The notes: a model not told the origin generated them from the letters alone. Counted from the first letter of the stretch, positions 1 to 12,141 are shown. The stretch: DNA of 64,000 nt from Beta vulgaris subsp. vulgaris (GCF_026745355.1 NC_079210.1:18270271-18334270), one strand, 5' to 3'. Program-made: numbers and translations.

Positions 1-36
1 AAATGTAATAAAATATTTGCCTTTAATGTATTTTAA

Positions 37-313
37 GACCTTGTTTGGTTGACAAAACAAATCATGGGAAGTGTAAATTCCTAGGAAGTAGAAGTATATG
101 AAGTTGTTTGGTTGGCAAAACCATGGGAATTTGCACTTCCTAGGAAGTTCTACTTCCTCCAAAATGGAGGAAGTTACTTACCTAGGTCCCCCTAGGTAAG
201 TAGAACTTCCCATTATCAACCAAATACAATTTTACACTTCCTAGGAATTTCAAATACATGGAAAAAATAACTTCCTAGGAAGTACGACTTCCTATATACA
301 ACCAAACAAGGCC
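37..313. mobile_element. Tourist-like MITE (PIF/Harbinger type)
   Basis: Terminal inverted repeats gaccttgtttggtt (37..50) and aaccaaacaaggcc (300..313) are flanked on both sides by taa (34..36 and 314..316). That is the 3-bp TSD of PIF/Harbinger elements, and GGCCTTGTTTGGTT is a familiar Tourist-type end. The 277-bp interior is itself largely self-complementary (repeats of cttcctaggaagt), with no coding capacity. It would be moved by a Harbinger transposase in trans. Confidence 0.88.
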
Positions 314-399
314 TAACTTTTCTTTTACTATATTATATTGTAATTTTGTGAAGTAGACAACTAATGGGCTTATGGCAGATTTTTTGGTGGATTTTTTGC

Positions 400-615
400 G
401 GGGTTGAAGTGGGTATGACGCGGGTGCGGGGGTGGGGCGGGGGTGGGGCGGGGGTGGGTCTAGAATTTCCCCCCGCAATAGGTGGTGGGGCGGGGATGGG
501 GATGGAATCTTTCCCCACAATGGGTGGTGGGGCGGGGATGGGGATGAGAATTTAATGTGGGTGCGGGTGTGAGGGTACCATCCTCCGCACCCGCCCCGCC
601 CAATTGCCATCCCTA
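400..615. repeat. G-rich repeat ending in a hAT-like terminus
   Basis: A GC-rich tract with repeated ggggcggggatgggg on the plus strand ends at 601..615 with ccatcccta, the reverse complement of tagggatgg. Many non-autonomous plant hAT elements end in tagggatggcaa followed by such G/C-rich subterminal repeats. I find no matching left terminus and no 8-bp TSD, so this is probably a one-ended remnant. The short ORFs across it are low-complexity translations. Confidence 0.35.
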
Positions 616-1081
<466 letters not shown>

Positions 1082-1848
1082 CTATGGACTATAGCGGCGA
1101 GCTTCATCATCTGACTCAGGGTCCTCTATTCCTTCTTCCATGTCAGCTTCATCCTCAATAGGCTCGTCGTTCTCTATGGGTTCCTCTTCTTCCAAGGGTT
1201 CTTCCTCTTCTTCTATAGGCTCCTCTTCCTCAATAGGCTCCTCTTCTTCTTCTATGGGATCTTCCTCTTCTTCAGGCTCTTCCTCCTCTTCAGGCTCTTC
1301 CTCAACCGGGTCCCCTTCAGCAGGCTCATTTCCATTAGGGTCCCCATCTTCCTCATTTCCCTCATCTAATACAGGTGCAGCCTGATTCCCTTTAATTATT
1401 GCGATAAAGTTCATATTGTTCCCTTCATCATTCGAAATGTAGGTGATAGTTCTAAGGTTTAAGGCTACATGGTAGTTCTCGGGTGTAAACTCGTCCTCAA
1501 ACGCTTGGTATCTTGTCCTTTTCACGGCTCTAGGTGGCGTTTGTGGCTCAGGTTTAACTCTTGGGTTCTCGGAACTCCCATCTACAGTCCTGTTCCCGAG
1601 CTTTCCCCCACGTGGTATGTTCTTCGGACTAAAGGTGATGAAGTAGAAGGGTCTAAACCTCTTGCCACGCGGATCTTCCACTCATTCTCGCAATACTTGA
1701 GGTCAGTAAGGAAGTGCTCTACGGTAGGAAGGTACTGATTCCAATAGGTATGCTTCTCTCTATTAAAACTCCCCTCTTCAAACCACAGATCTCCATACCT
1801 AAGATGTACGAAGCGATAAGGTTCTATGTTTGGGACAAAGCGAAGCAT
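1082..1848 (-). pseudogene. Unrecognised ORF remnant with acidic C-terminal repeats
   Basis: Two overlapping minus-strand reading frames (1848..1582 and 1681..1082) look like one broken coding region. The upstream part is an ordinary mixed sequence (about 88 codons, with aromatic stretches such as YRFVHLRYGDLWF). The downstream part starts basic and proline-rich, then runs into about 70 residues of repeated EEEEPIEEEE-type acidic blocks before stopping at 1082. I recognise no family. It lies on the same strand and downstream of the minus-oriented long LTR at 5162..7718, so it may belong to that element's internal region. This is inference only. The frame change near 1600..1680 argues against an intact gene. 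Confidence 0.35.
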
Positions 1849-2070
1849 AAACTGTATCCTTGCATTTCCAGCTCAGACTTTAACCCCTGCCCTCCTTGCA
1901 TGATCCTATAATCAATTGCAGCCTTCATTTTATAGGCCTAGACTTCCCAATCCTCCCATATTCGGTGTTTTATCAGGTATTCGTTAGGACTTATGTCGTG
2001 AAGCATATGCGAAATTAAAGAAATAGAATAGTCTAAGTTTTTGTGTATAAAAGGTTTTAAAAACGTATAT

Positions 2071-2071
<1 letters not shown>
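1849..2071. other. Short non-coding spacer
   Basis: AT-rich sequence between the acidic ORF remnant and the next microsatellite. Nothing recognisable is present. Confidence 0.6.
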
Positions 2072-2152
<81 letters not shown>

Positions 2153-2173
2153 ATATATATATATATATATATA
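2072..2173. repeat. (TG)n(TA)n microsatellite
   Basis: About 78 bp of uninterrupted tg repeats are followed by about 24 bp of ta repeats. A Cys-Val ORF here is an artefact of the repeat. Confidence 0.97.
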
Positions 2174-2463
2174 GAGGCAAGATCACATGAGAATGCTCTT
2201 TACATGAGAAATGAGAATGAATCTCAACCACACGATTGGTTTAGAGTTACAACACTTATTCATTAGAGTTATATCCTTCTAAAAAATTTTGAATTCAAAA
2301 AAAAATTTGTTTTTTTTGAAGTTTTTTTTTTCAAATATTTTGTTTTTGGAGTTACATCACTTTTTCGTTAGAGATACATCACTTATTCATAAGAGTTATA
2401 GCGCGTAAAATTCATTCTCATTTCTCATATAAGTATGCATTCTCATATGAACTCACTTCTATA
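2172..2463. mobile_element. MITE inserted in TA-rich repeat
   Basis: Long imperfect inverted repeats: the left end contains catgagaatgc and then catgagaaatgagaatgaat. The right end (about 2411..2461) is the matching complement, attcattctcatttctcat and then gcattctcatatga. Both sides abut (ta)n tracts, so the TSD cannot be separated from the microsatellite. The interior has repeated gttacatcactta-like motifs and no coding. The superfamily is uncertain (Stowaway- or Mutator-like). Confidence 0.6.
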
Positions 2464-2866
2464 TATATATATATATTTATACATATATATATATTTATAC
2501 ATATTTAAGAGATAAAACGATCATTTTAAACTTTGAAACTCCTTAAGCACAATCAAGATCGTTTCAATCAATTAAATAATTTTATACTAAAATAAGGTTT
2601 TAGTTCAACACCATTTTTTGAAACATCTTTTATACCAACTTAAAGTTACTTAGTCCTCCTAACCACTATACACGAACCTATCCTTGTAAATCCTCCTAAT
2701 CTATTCATATTTGAAGATTTCAAGAATCTTTCACAACTTCAATTGATCAATCAAACAACACATACGGATACAAGGCACGAAAACGAAATCAGAAATGAAA
2801 TCATACCTATGATTTAATGCACATAAAGTAATCTATATGCTCATATCCCATACTATCCATTTCAAA
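2464..2866. other. Non-coding AT-rich stretch
   Basis: AT-rich sequence up to the CACTA insertion, with no gene seen. If the long LTR at 5162..7718 is a minus-strand 5' LTR with its primer site at 5145..5158, this stretch would be the start of that element's internal region, separated from it by the CACTA insertion. Confidence 0.4.
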
Positions 2867-3122
2867 CACTAGTAGAATAAATGCTTATTGCTGCGGTAAA
2901 AAAGTGGCATATTGCAGCGGTTTTGGCCGCGCAACAATTAAGGGGACAGCAATAGGTAATAATTATATTGCTGCGGTTTTAAACCGCAGCAATATAACAA
3001 CATATTGCTGCGGTTCCTATACAAAACCGCAGCAATATGCTTTTTTTTAATTAAAAAAAAAAAAAAAGATGTTGCTGCGGTTCCTACTCAAAATCGCAGC
3101 AATAGGTCTGCATACAAGCAAA

Positions 3123-3162
<40 letters not shown>

Positions 3163-5117
3163 TTTTGCATTTTGTCATCAAATTTAAAAGATAAAAATGT
3201 AAAAAAATAATAAAAGCTACAAAAAAATCAAGCTATACCGCAACAATCCAAAAACAAGTTCTTAAAACTAATAACTACAACATCATGACCATAAAGATTA
3301 AAAGTCGAAACATGAAATTGAAAATAACTTTAGAAATTAGAACATAAACCTCCATAATCACAACTAGAGATGGCCAACAGTGTGGGCCAATCTAACACAT
3401 CCAACCCAGCCCACCTCGTGGGCCGTGTGGGCCGGGCTCGTAAAAGGCCGGTCCAACCCACCTCGAACCGTGAAATTGGTGGGTGGGTCGTGGGCCAGAT
3501 TTCTCAACCCCAGCCCGCTACTAAAACCGCCCAGCCCGGACCACGAAACCGGTCCAGCCCAACCCATGAACCAGACCAGCCCATTCCAACTTATTATTGA
3601 ACCAAATTGTGTATATTTTAATCAAATTGTATATATTTTAATCAAATTGCATATATTATAATTCAATCAAATTTTAAAATAATGAAATTATTCATTAATT
3701 TTAATAATTGTATATATTTTTATTCATTTTAAAGATTTTATATAACAATAATGAATAATTTCAATGATTAAATAATTTTGAAAAAAAAAAATCTCATGCC
3801 AGCCCGCTAGCCCGGTCCAGCCCACTAGACCCACGAACTGCCAGAACCGCTTCTCGAACCGCGAAAACCGGTAACAGACCGGTATGGGCCAAGACTTTTC
3901 AGCCCGCGGACCAGCCCACCCAACCCATGAATTTCACGGTCCGGTCTTAGGCCGTGAAATCTCAGCCCAGCCCGCTTCGGCCCACGGTCCGGCCCGCCCA
4001 GCCCGCACCAGTGGCCATCACTAATCACAACTCACAAATTGAACTAAAAATAAAAATCCAAAACTGCCATTTCTAGACCAAAATCCATAGCCATATTATT
4101 CTAAAAAATAAAAATGAAAAAAATCCAAAACAACAAATATCACCAACCTAACAAACATCAGTACGATAACGAAAAACAAAACGTAGCAAAAATATGAAAA
4201 AAAACAAAAAAAAAATTAAATATAAGAACAATAGGTCGGATCTCCGGCGAAGAAAGAGGAGAAAGAAGCCTTGTATTTCCGGCGAAAAAAGAGGACAAAG
4301 AGGCGTATAGATTCATCCTCACAAAAAACAGAAACTAAAAAAAACAAAAAACATAAACTAAAAAAAAGATTCATCCTGCGAAAATAGAAGTGAAAGTGAG
4401 GGGATTCGAAGTGAAAATACTCGCCAACGAGTCATCCTCGCCAACCAGATCTGCATGAACCACCAGATCTGAACGAGTCATCCTCGCCAACCGAAGAAAA
4501 CGATTCATCCTCGCCAACCGAAGAAGAAAATGAGGGGATTAGAAGTGAAAATCCGACAGTACGGTGAACGACGAGGAGATCTGAATGTAATGGCGACGAA
4601 CGAACGATGGGAGGAAATCGCCGGTGGAATTGTTGCGTCGAGCGAGCGTTGCTGATGGCGTGAGGGAGGGAGGAAGTGCCGGTGGGTGGTTGTTGTTAGG
4701 TGAAGAGATGGTGAGGAGAGAGAGAGGAGGAAGGAGATTTAGAGAGGGTGGGGAGTGTTACTATGAAAATAGAAATGAAAGTGAGGAATGAGGAGGAACG
4801 ACGCTTATTTTATTAAACCCTAATGTTCTTATTGCTGCAGTTTCAGAAAGAACTGCAGCAATAGATTAAAATAATATTTTTTAATATTATTTTAATATAT
4901 TGTTGTGATTTTGTCAGAAACCGCAGCAATATATTTGGTCAAATAGTCAAAAAAATTTCAAAAATTTTCCGTTGAAAGCATATTGCTGCGGTTTTTGGTC
5001 AAAACTACAGCAATATAGTTATTTTATATTTTTCCTTTTCTTTTATGTGATATATTGCTGCGTATGGGTAAAACCGCAACAATATTACCGCAGCAATAAG
5101 CAATTATTCTACTAGTG
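2867..5117. mobile_element. Non-autonomous CACTA (En/Spm) transposon, AttgctgcggTT family
   Basis: It begins with cactagtagaataaatgc (2867..2884), and the reverse complement of its right end reads cactagtagaataattgc. The 3-bp TSD is aaa (2864..2866 and 5118..5120). Both subterminal regions carry repeated, often palindromic copies of tattgctgcggtt...aaccgcagcaata, the kind of subterminal arrays bound by CACTA accessory proteins. There is no transposase. The interior holds a nested hAT (3365..4023) and a GC-rich stretch (4230..4790) resembling the leader of a captured or parental transcription unit. The ends match those of the coding CACTA starting at 60786. Confidence 0.92.
3365..4023. mobile_element. 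Non-autonomous hAT element nested in the CACTA
   Basis: The ends are tagagatggccaac and, reversed, tagtgatggccac. They are flanked by a perfect 8-bp duplication, atcacaac (3357..3364 and 4024..4031), which is diagnostic for hAT. About 200 bp at each end is rich in ggcccagcccgg and accggtc motifs on both strands, surrounding an AT-rich core (about 3590..3790). There is no transposase. The apparent Pro/Gly-rich ORFs here are translations of these repeats. Confidence 0.92.
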
Positions 5118-5144
5118 AAAATATCTTTGGAAATAGGAACTTTT

Positions 5145-5158
5145 GGCTTTGATACCAG
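5145..5158 (-). other. Primer-binding-site-like sequence
   Basis: On the minus strand this reads ctggtatcaaagcc, one or two changes from the plant initiator-Met tRNA primer site tggtatcagagc. It lies directly outside the left end of the long LTR at 5162..7718, which would place that LTR as the 5' LTR of a minus-strand retrotransposon. Confidence 0.5.
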
Positions 5159-5161
5159 TTT

Positions 5162-7718
5162 TATAACACCCCCAAAATCCATACATGTCTACAACTACGT
5201 CGCATCAACTTTGGGAGTGTTACCGCCGCGGTGAAACGCAAGGCTTATTGAAAAGGAATGTTAACTCAAATCATTGTCACGAAAATCGAAATGCAGCGGA
5301 AATAAAGATGTAACTACAACTTGTGAATCATCAACGACCCCTTTTTATTCAAACCACATACTAATTAAGTAAATCATAATAGTCTTGTAATGCTTAATTA
5401 AAACGCTTTAAAGTTTCAAGACTAAGAACTATCCCCCGTATGCTCAATATCATGCAGCAGCACTAGCACACCTAGTCTGCTCCTTGTTGTAGCATCAATG
5501 GTTTATCACAGGTCAACAAACAACACAATAACACATAATCAGCTATGCTGAGTACATAGTAAAGCATTGAGTACATACAAGGCATAAGCAAAGCAATAAG
5601 GATCATTCTTAGACATTATACTACAATAGCATTACATTCTTTACTTTTTATTTAGTTGGCAGCGAACGGACACCGTCATCTTACTAGAATCATACGGGCT
5701 ACTTAATCCTTAATAGACAACTTGGTCTATTAGATGAAATGTATATACGATTTCGATCCATGCCACATCCATCACCTTAGTATGCATACCCCCAAGATCG
5801 TACGGAACCTTCCGCCTACTTGAGTTATCAAAATTTATAAAGACACTACTATCGTCACAGTAGGCCTGCGTAGGAGTGTAGAACAAGTCCCACACTCCCC
5901 CCATTGTTCATCACTTGTAGGGAGTCCAACTACAAGTTTATTGCCAAAAATCCTTTCTTAGTATTGTCCATTCATACTACATTAAACATATAATCGTGTA
6001 ACGTTCCTTCTTAGATACAATACCCAAATCTTTACTTCTTGTAACATCTTTGTTACACCATAGATCAAAGAATACAAATCCAATAATCATGCTTATGATA
6101 CGATAGAATTACGCATTACAATGCTACATATCGATTTCCAATCGCAATCATGTTACCAAACAATCTTAGCAATCACAATCGTTCCCTATCATGATTCTAG
6201 GTTCTGATAGAATAAACTTCAACCTAACATGATACTAGTACTTGCAACTGAACTGGTATGCGTACGTACCTTGTAACGAAGAATTTTCGCTGCCTAATCA
6301 AACGTTCCGCTTATGAAATTGGGACCTAAACGAGTAAGGAAGTACTTCAATGCTATGTCCTTGATATTATTATCATAAAACACGTGACTAACTATATCAA
6401 CTTAATATTTCAAAGTATAAACAATAACTAATCTCGTTGTTTATTAACTTTTCTTTCTTTCATAACTCTATTAACTTAGCGTCTTTTAAGAGCCAATATC
6501 AATGAGCAAAGCTGATTTTAGTTAGTCTAATAACATAATACATTTCCCAACTTCATTTCAATCCTTATGTCGAATACTACTAAAATCAGATTTGAATAGC
6601 AAGGCCATTCTAACATTCCAACTATAATCAATAATCTAATTTCTTAACTTTACACCTTACTTACTTACAATCCTAAATCAGATTTACAACTTACATCAGG
6701 TTAACAATTTAAATCAATTTTACAAACTTAATCAATTAATAATTTACTCTAATTACAATTTAATTAACTTACAACTTAATATAATTAGAAACAGATTATA
6801 CAATATTAACACTAACATAATATCATATTATACATATTATTGTTTTTATACCGCTAGACTCGCCGGCGATAATCACCGGCGACGTGATACCGGCAGTGAT
6901 GCAAAACCCTCGAGCCTCGCATAACGTCGCTTCGCGCGCCACACACGAGTCTCGCTCCTTGCTTCGCACCACCACAACAGCGACGCACGACGATCTCGTC
7001 GCACTACTCGCACTACACCAAAATTCTTCGCACTGCCTGCACAATACCACTCGTGACTTTGCATAGCGCACAGCGAAGACCCCTCGTTGCACAACGCGAC
7101 TTCGCATAACTCAACCAACCTCGAGTACCTCTCGCTCGCACAGCACGCTCGAAACCACGACCCTCACTCGCGCTACCCTCGTCGGATTGCTTTGAACACC
7201 CACGCACACACAAACTCAAGTACTCACCCCTGCTCGCACAACCAACTTCGTCAAAGGCGATGAAGTTCAGAGGAGGCAACGAGGGAGAGGGAGAGACGGG
7301 AGAGAGAGGAGAGAGAATTTGAGAGAGAGAGAAAAAAAACGACTGAGAAGGAGAGAAATTGAGAGGGACGACTGAGAGGGAGAGAGAGAGGGATTAAGGT
7401 TTTTAATGAATTTTTTATTCTTTCTTTTTCTCTCCTTTCTTATTTATAGTGTGGCCATCCTAAGTCTAGTAGGACTTGGTTAATTTTATTTATTCCGAAA
7501 TTAAAATAAACCGAACTATAATATAGTTATGTTCTAGTAGTAACCGTGAAATTCAAACTGTTGCACTTATTTAGAAACGCACGTTGGTCAGTGTTATTTT
7601 CCGCAGAAAAAATTTGAATAAGCCAAAACGTGTTCACCTGCGGTGGTATCGCCTTGGTGGTTCTCCTTTATTTGTTGCAAGAATGTTTTTTAATAGAAAA
7701 AGTTATTGGGGTGTTACA
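5162..7718 (-). repeat. Degenerate long Ty3/gypsy LTR (minus orientation)
   Basis: The left edge reads tataacaccccc and the right edge ggggtgttaca, the inverted-repeat ends of a common class of long plant gypsy LTRs. On the minus strand a TATA-like actataaataag (about 7450) is followed by CT-rich leader sequence (7260..7420) and a GC-rich stretch (6842..7280), consistent with promoter, R and U5. A conserved block (aataagcc...caccgcggcggtaac, about 5230..5265 on minus) lies near the 3' end. The right 170 bp also resembles an LTR 3' end read on plus, so this may be a composite of two oppositely oriented fragments. No coding is supported. Confidence 0.5.
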
Positions 7719-7737
7719 GGTAATGCATATATCTAAG

Positions 7738-8812
7738 TGATACATATTGATTAAGTATTCAAGAGCATTCAAAGAAAGAAACAAGAACAAAGAAAGAGAA
7801 CATAAAAGTTTGTATCAAACCGGTTCAATTAGATTGAACAACCACCACTTTCACTACCCAAATACCACCAATCTAAGATCAAGTTATAACAATAAGCTTC
7901 TAACTTGCATCCACTTTGAGTTTCATTCACCAATTCAACGATTAAGTGAAAGAATTAAGCAAAGATTTGATAATGGTCGAAACTGACCGGAAATACAATA
8001 AGCACACAGCTTAGTGTTTCAAGCATAAAAGCTTCAATTTTCATTCAAATCACTTCATTCCAAAAGGAGTACAAAGCTAACATATATATCACCTTGTGTC
8101 CAAAAATCAGCTGATTTGGACCAAAGAGCTACGCCAACTAAGCTAATAAAATACAAGAAAAAATATTACAAACTGTTCAGCACACTTTCTAAAAACTAGC
8201 TTATTCCCTATTGGAAGTTACAAAACAGAGAAATACCAATAAATACTAAAGTAAACATATTAAACTATAACTCCTCAAAAGCTTGTACCATTTGCAGCTC
8301 AAATGATTGCTGCCCAAAACTAAAGAAGAAGCTATGAGGACGCAGGAGCTGGCAGCAGCTTTCCTTAGCATGAAGCTCCTCATTTCATTGTTAGGCTTCT
8401 TGCCCATGTGAACTTCATGTGGGTTCTCCTCTTCCCTAAGTCTTCAATTCAGTAGGAGGTGGCACCAAAATGCAGCAAAAACTCCTTCCTAAGCTTACTA
8501 GAAACGGATTACAATGAAGCTAAACTAGCTTAGCTCTTAAGCATGATTAACTTAACTTAAGCATGTATTTAGGCAACTAATCACTTACTAAACTTGAATT
8601 ACCAATACATAATGATGATTAAGGTGTCATTAAGTATTAACTAATCTTGCTTAAGTAGAGATTAACATAGGATTAGCCTAATCAAGGTGCTTAAGTAAGG
8701 TTTTAGAAAAACCGAGCTAGTTAGGCTAAGAAATTGAACCTCTTTCACCATGTTCTTCTTTTGATCATGTAGAAGAAGACCTTGATTGTTTAAGCTAGAT
8801 GCTCCTGCATCA
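7738..8812 (-). repeat. gypsy-1 3' LTR
   Basis: This 1,075-bp copy is nearly the same as 11050..12141, differing by scattered small indels. Both copies contain the same 79-codon ORF near their left edge, which is LTR sequence, not a gene. On the minus strand the purine-rich gaggagaa just outside at 8813..8820 is the likely polypurine tract. Confidence 0.93.
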
Positions 8813-9382
8813 TTCTCCTCAGGTTCGAAAAGGTCTTCTTGTAATTCAAAATCTTCAGCAAGATATGGAGCTAAATCACAAACATTGTATGCATTGTTGT
8901 TGATCTTCTCTAGCACTTTGAAAGGACATCACTTCGTGGCAGCTTGTTCTTCTCTTGTAGGAAATCTTTTCTTCCTTAGATGTAACCACACTAGATGTTC
9001 CTGTTCACTTTGACTATACACAAGAATATCACCAAAATAAACAACAACAAAGATACCAATGAAGAGCCTGAGTACCTCGTGCATAAGTCTCATGAAAGTA
9101 CTTGACTTGTCAAACCACATGGAAGATCAATAGGAAAGACATCACCAAATCCTTCACTAAAGGCTTAACCATTTCGTGCACTCCATCAAAATTCTCATCA
9201 TTTTCATCCATAACCTTCCCCTTTTCTACAGCTTTGTCAAGTTGTGGTTTAGAAAGGATTAAGGTTTTTTTGTTTTGTGTTTTAGGTGGTGTTGTTTTTG
9301 GTTTTAAAATTCGGCCATGGACTAGGACTAAGCACAATTTTTCTCTTATTATGCATGAAAGTGTATGTATTAGTCCTACCAT
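8662..9382 (-). pseudogene. gypsy-1 RT fragment and polyprotein tail
   Basis: Minus-strand pieces of a gypsy polyprotein are joined across deletions. The segment 9382..9110 includes the connector between protease and RT. At 9120..8929 follows a fragment with FVVVYFGDILVYS, the RT catalytic region in which one of the paired aspartates reads as glycine. The 8916..8662 frame begins LEKINNNAYNV and continues to YLAEDFE, a typical end of gypsy polyproteins, reaching into the 3' LTR. The rest of RT, RNase H and all of the integrase core are gone, so the element cannot move by itself. Confidence 0.75.
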
Positions 9383-10086
9383 TATGTAAGGCTTCTTTAT
9401 CAGATTGCCAAGGTCTACCTAAGAGTACATGACATGCATCCATAGGTAATATATCACATAAAACTTCATCTTTATAAGAATCTCCAAAAGAAAAGCTAAT
9501 TAAAGCTTGTTTTGTTACCTCCACACAATTGCCATCATTAAGCCAATGAAGCTTATATGGTTTTGGATGTGAGAAAGTAGCATGATTGAGCTTGTCCACC
9601 ATAGAAGATGAAGCAACATTGGTCAGCTCCTCCATCAATGATCATCGAACATATCTTCCCTCCAATCAAGCATTTTGTTTGAAAGATTTGATCCCTTTGA
9701 GAAGGAACCAATTCAGCTTCTTTGGCATGAAGAACTCTTCTTAAAACAAGGCTTAAATGATCACCTTGAGTCACCTCTCCAACCTCCAAAGCATCTTCAC
9801 ATTCGGCCTCCTCTTCAAGTTCCTCTTCTTGGTTTCTCTCCTGTTCAAGTGATTCTTCAATGTTTTTAATGTCAATTAAAGTCATTACTCTTTTATTAGG
9901 ACATTGAGCTTGATAATGACCATAACCATGACACTTAAAGCATTTTACATCTGATTTTTTTGAGGTTTCATCCACTACTTTCTTCCCTTTATCAACCACT
10001 TTCGAACCATCACCTTTAGGAGTGTAAGGAGATGTGTATGGTGTGTTAACATTAGAAACTCCCTGAGGATAGGTAGTTCCCTTCAC
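9282..10086 (-). pseudogene. gypsy-1 gag zinc knuckle and protease
   Basis: The frame 10086..9553 contains a CCHC knuckle, CFKCHGYGHYQAQC, an acidic linker, and the start of a retropepsin-type active site (SMIIDGG). A frame change at about 9600..9640 moves the remainder into 9638..9282, which includes the conserved LLGRPWQ segment. Upstream (10087..11040) gag sequence is recognisable on the minus strand but broken by several stops and frameshifts. This family's Gag packages the element RNA, and its protease would process the polyprotein. Both are inactive here. Confidence 0.8.
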
Positions 10087-11037
10087 AAAAGGTTTCTTCT
10101 TCTTCTCCTTAATGTGTTTTTCAACTTTAAGAGCTAACTTAAAAGTTCATCTAAGGTAGAATAAGGATGTAACTCCACCTTTCTCTTAATGTCTTTTTCT
10201 AAGCCTCCTAGAAATCTAGACATTGTTTGCTCTTCTCTTTCTTTACATCTAATTCATTAACAATTTTCAAATCATGGATGTAATGTTCAACTCCTTTATG
10301 ATCCTGAGACAATAGAAAGTTGGTTATATAAATCAAGTGTAATAGTGGAAGGTAAAAATTCTCTTTCATTTTCTTTTCTAAGTTTAACCAACTCTTAATT
10401 TAGGCTTATGTTTTCTACTCCTAGCTAAAATACATACATTCTCCCACCAAAGGATGCATACCCTTTAGCTTAGCTACAGCAATTTGAAAGATTTTACATC
10501 ATCATACTCCTTAAGTTCAAAGATTCGATCACACCTTGAAACCCACTCCAAAAAAGCATCTGGATTAAGGTTTCCATCAAACTCAGGAAGCTCTAACTTA
10601 ATGTCTCTAAAATCATCTTTCTTTTGTGGTTCTTCTAGTTCTTGAAGATTCAGAAGAACTCCTCACTACTATCATAAGCTACACCTTCATCCTCCACATT
10701 TTCTCTCCTTAAAGGCCTCTAATACCCTTCTCTAAAACAGTCATCAAATTAGCCATTTGTTCACTTAAAGTGGCTATTTGATTCTCCACTCCTACCAACC
10801 TTGCTTCACTCAACAACCCCTTCAATTATTACCCCTTCTAAGAAACTGATTTTCTCTTCTCTCTCTCACCTCGATCATGATTGATTCAATCTCAATGAAA
10901 GTTAGGCTAGAAAGAAGAAAAGAAGTGTGTTTGGGCTTAGAATAGGTTCGGTTTTGGGGGGGGGATTGTGTTTGGGTTTTGTTTGTGTGTTTAATGTGTT
11001 TAGGGATGAATTAGAATGCTCTTAATCAACCTACAGC

Positions 11038-11049
11038 TCTGATACCAAA
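11038..11049 (-). other. gypsy-1 primer binding site
   Basis: On the minus strand this reads tggtatcagagc, complementary to the 3' end of plant initiator-Met tRNA, next to the 5' LTR. It fixes the element's orientation. Confidence 0.88.
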
Positions 11050-12141
11050 TGATACATATTGATTAAGTATTCAAGAGCATTCAAAGAAAGAAACAAGAAC
11101 AAAGAAAGAGAACATAAAAGTTTGTATCAAACCGGTTCAATTAGATTGAACAACCACCACTTTCACTACCCAAATACCACCAATCTAAGATCAAGTTATA
11201 ACAATAAGCTTCTAACTTGCATCCACTTTGAGTTTCATTCACCAATTCAACGATTAAGTGAAAGAATTAAGCAAAGATTTGATAATGGTCGAAACTGACC
11301 GGAAATACAATAAGCACACAGCTTAGTGTTTCAAGCATAAAAGCTTCAATTTTCATTCAAATCACTTCATTCCAAAAGGAGTACAAAGCTAACATATATA
11401 TCTACCTTGTGTCCAAAAATCAGCTGATTTGGACCACAAGAGCTACGCCAACTAAGCTAATAAAATACAAGAAAGAAATATTACAAACTGTTCAGCACAC
11501 TTTCTAAAAACTAGCTTAGTTCCCTATTGGAAGTTACAAAACACGAAAAATACCAATATAATACTAAAGTAAACATATTAAACTATAACTCCTCAAAAGA
11601 TTGTACCATTTGCAGCTCAAATGATTGCTGCCCAAAACAGAAGAAAAGAAGCTATGAGGGACGCAGGAGCTGGCAGCAGCTTTCCTTAGCATGAAGCATC
11701 CTCATTTCACTTGTTAAGGCTTCTTTCACCCATGTGAACTTCATGTGGGCTTCTCCTCTTCCCTAAGTCTTCAATTCAGTAGGAGGTGGCACCAAAATGC
11801 AGCAAAAACAACTTCCTAAGCTTACTTAGAACCGGATTACAATGAAGCTAAACTAGCTTAGCTCTTAAAACATGATTAACTTAACTTAAGTATGTAATTA
11901 GGCTACTAATCACTTACTAAACTTGATTATCAATACATAATGATGATTAAGGTGTCATTAAGTATTAACTAATCTTGCTTAAGTAGAGATTAACATAGGA
12001 TTAGCCTAATCAAGGTGCTTAAGTAAGGTTTTAGAATAAACCGAGCTAGTTAGGCTAAGAAATTGAACCTCTTTCACCATGTTCTTCTTTTGATCATGTA
12101 GAAGAAGACCTTGATTGTTTAAGCTAGATGCTCCTGCATCA
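11050..12141 (-). repeat. gypsy-1 5' LTR
   Basis: This 1,092-bp direct repeat of 7738..8812 has the same termini and is followed by the second ctaag TSD. Confidence 0.93.

Larger units (their letters stand above)
7738..12141 (-). mobile_element. Deleted Ty3/gypsy retrotransposon (gypsy-1)
   Basis: Two direct LTRs (7738..8812 and 11050..12141) begin tgatacatatt and end tgcatca, with a 5-bp TSD ctaag (7733..7737 and 12142..12146). The primer site, read on minus as tggtatcagagc, abuts the right LTR, so the element is on the minus strand and the right LTR is the 5' LTR. Only about 2.2 kb of internal sequence remains: gag, protease, a scrap of RT and the tail of the polyprotein. Most RT, RNase H and integrase are missing. 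Confidence 0.93.

Noticed and set aside
275..610. Pro/Gly-rich ORFs on both strands
   Set aside because: Low-complexity translation of the G-rich repeat and the MITE end.
6823..7279. Overlapping Arg/Ser/Ala-rich ORFs
   Set aside because: The GC-rich leader part of a long LTR, open in several frames because of composition. No family resemblance.
7747..7986. 79-codon ORF present twice (also 11059..11298)
   Set aside because: Identical copies in the two LTRs of gypsy-1, which is LTR sequence.
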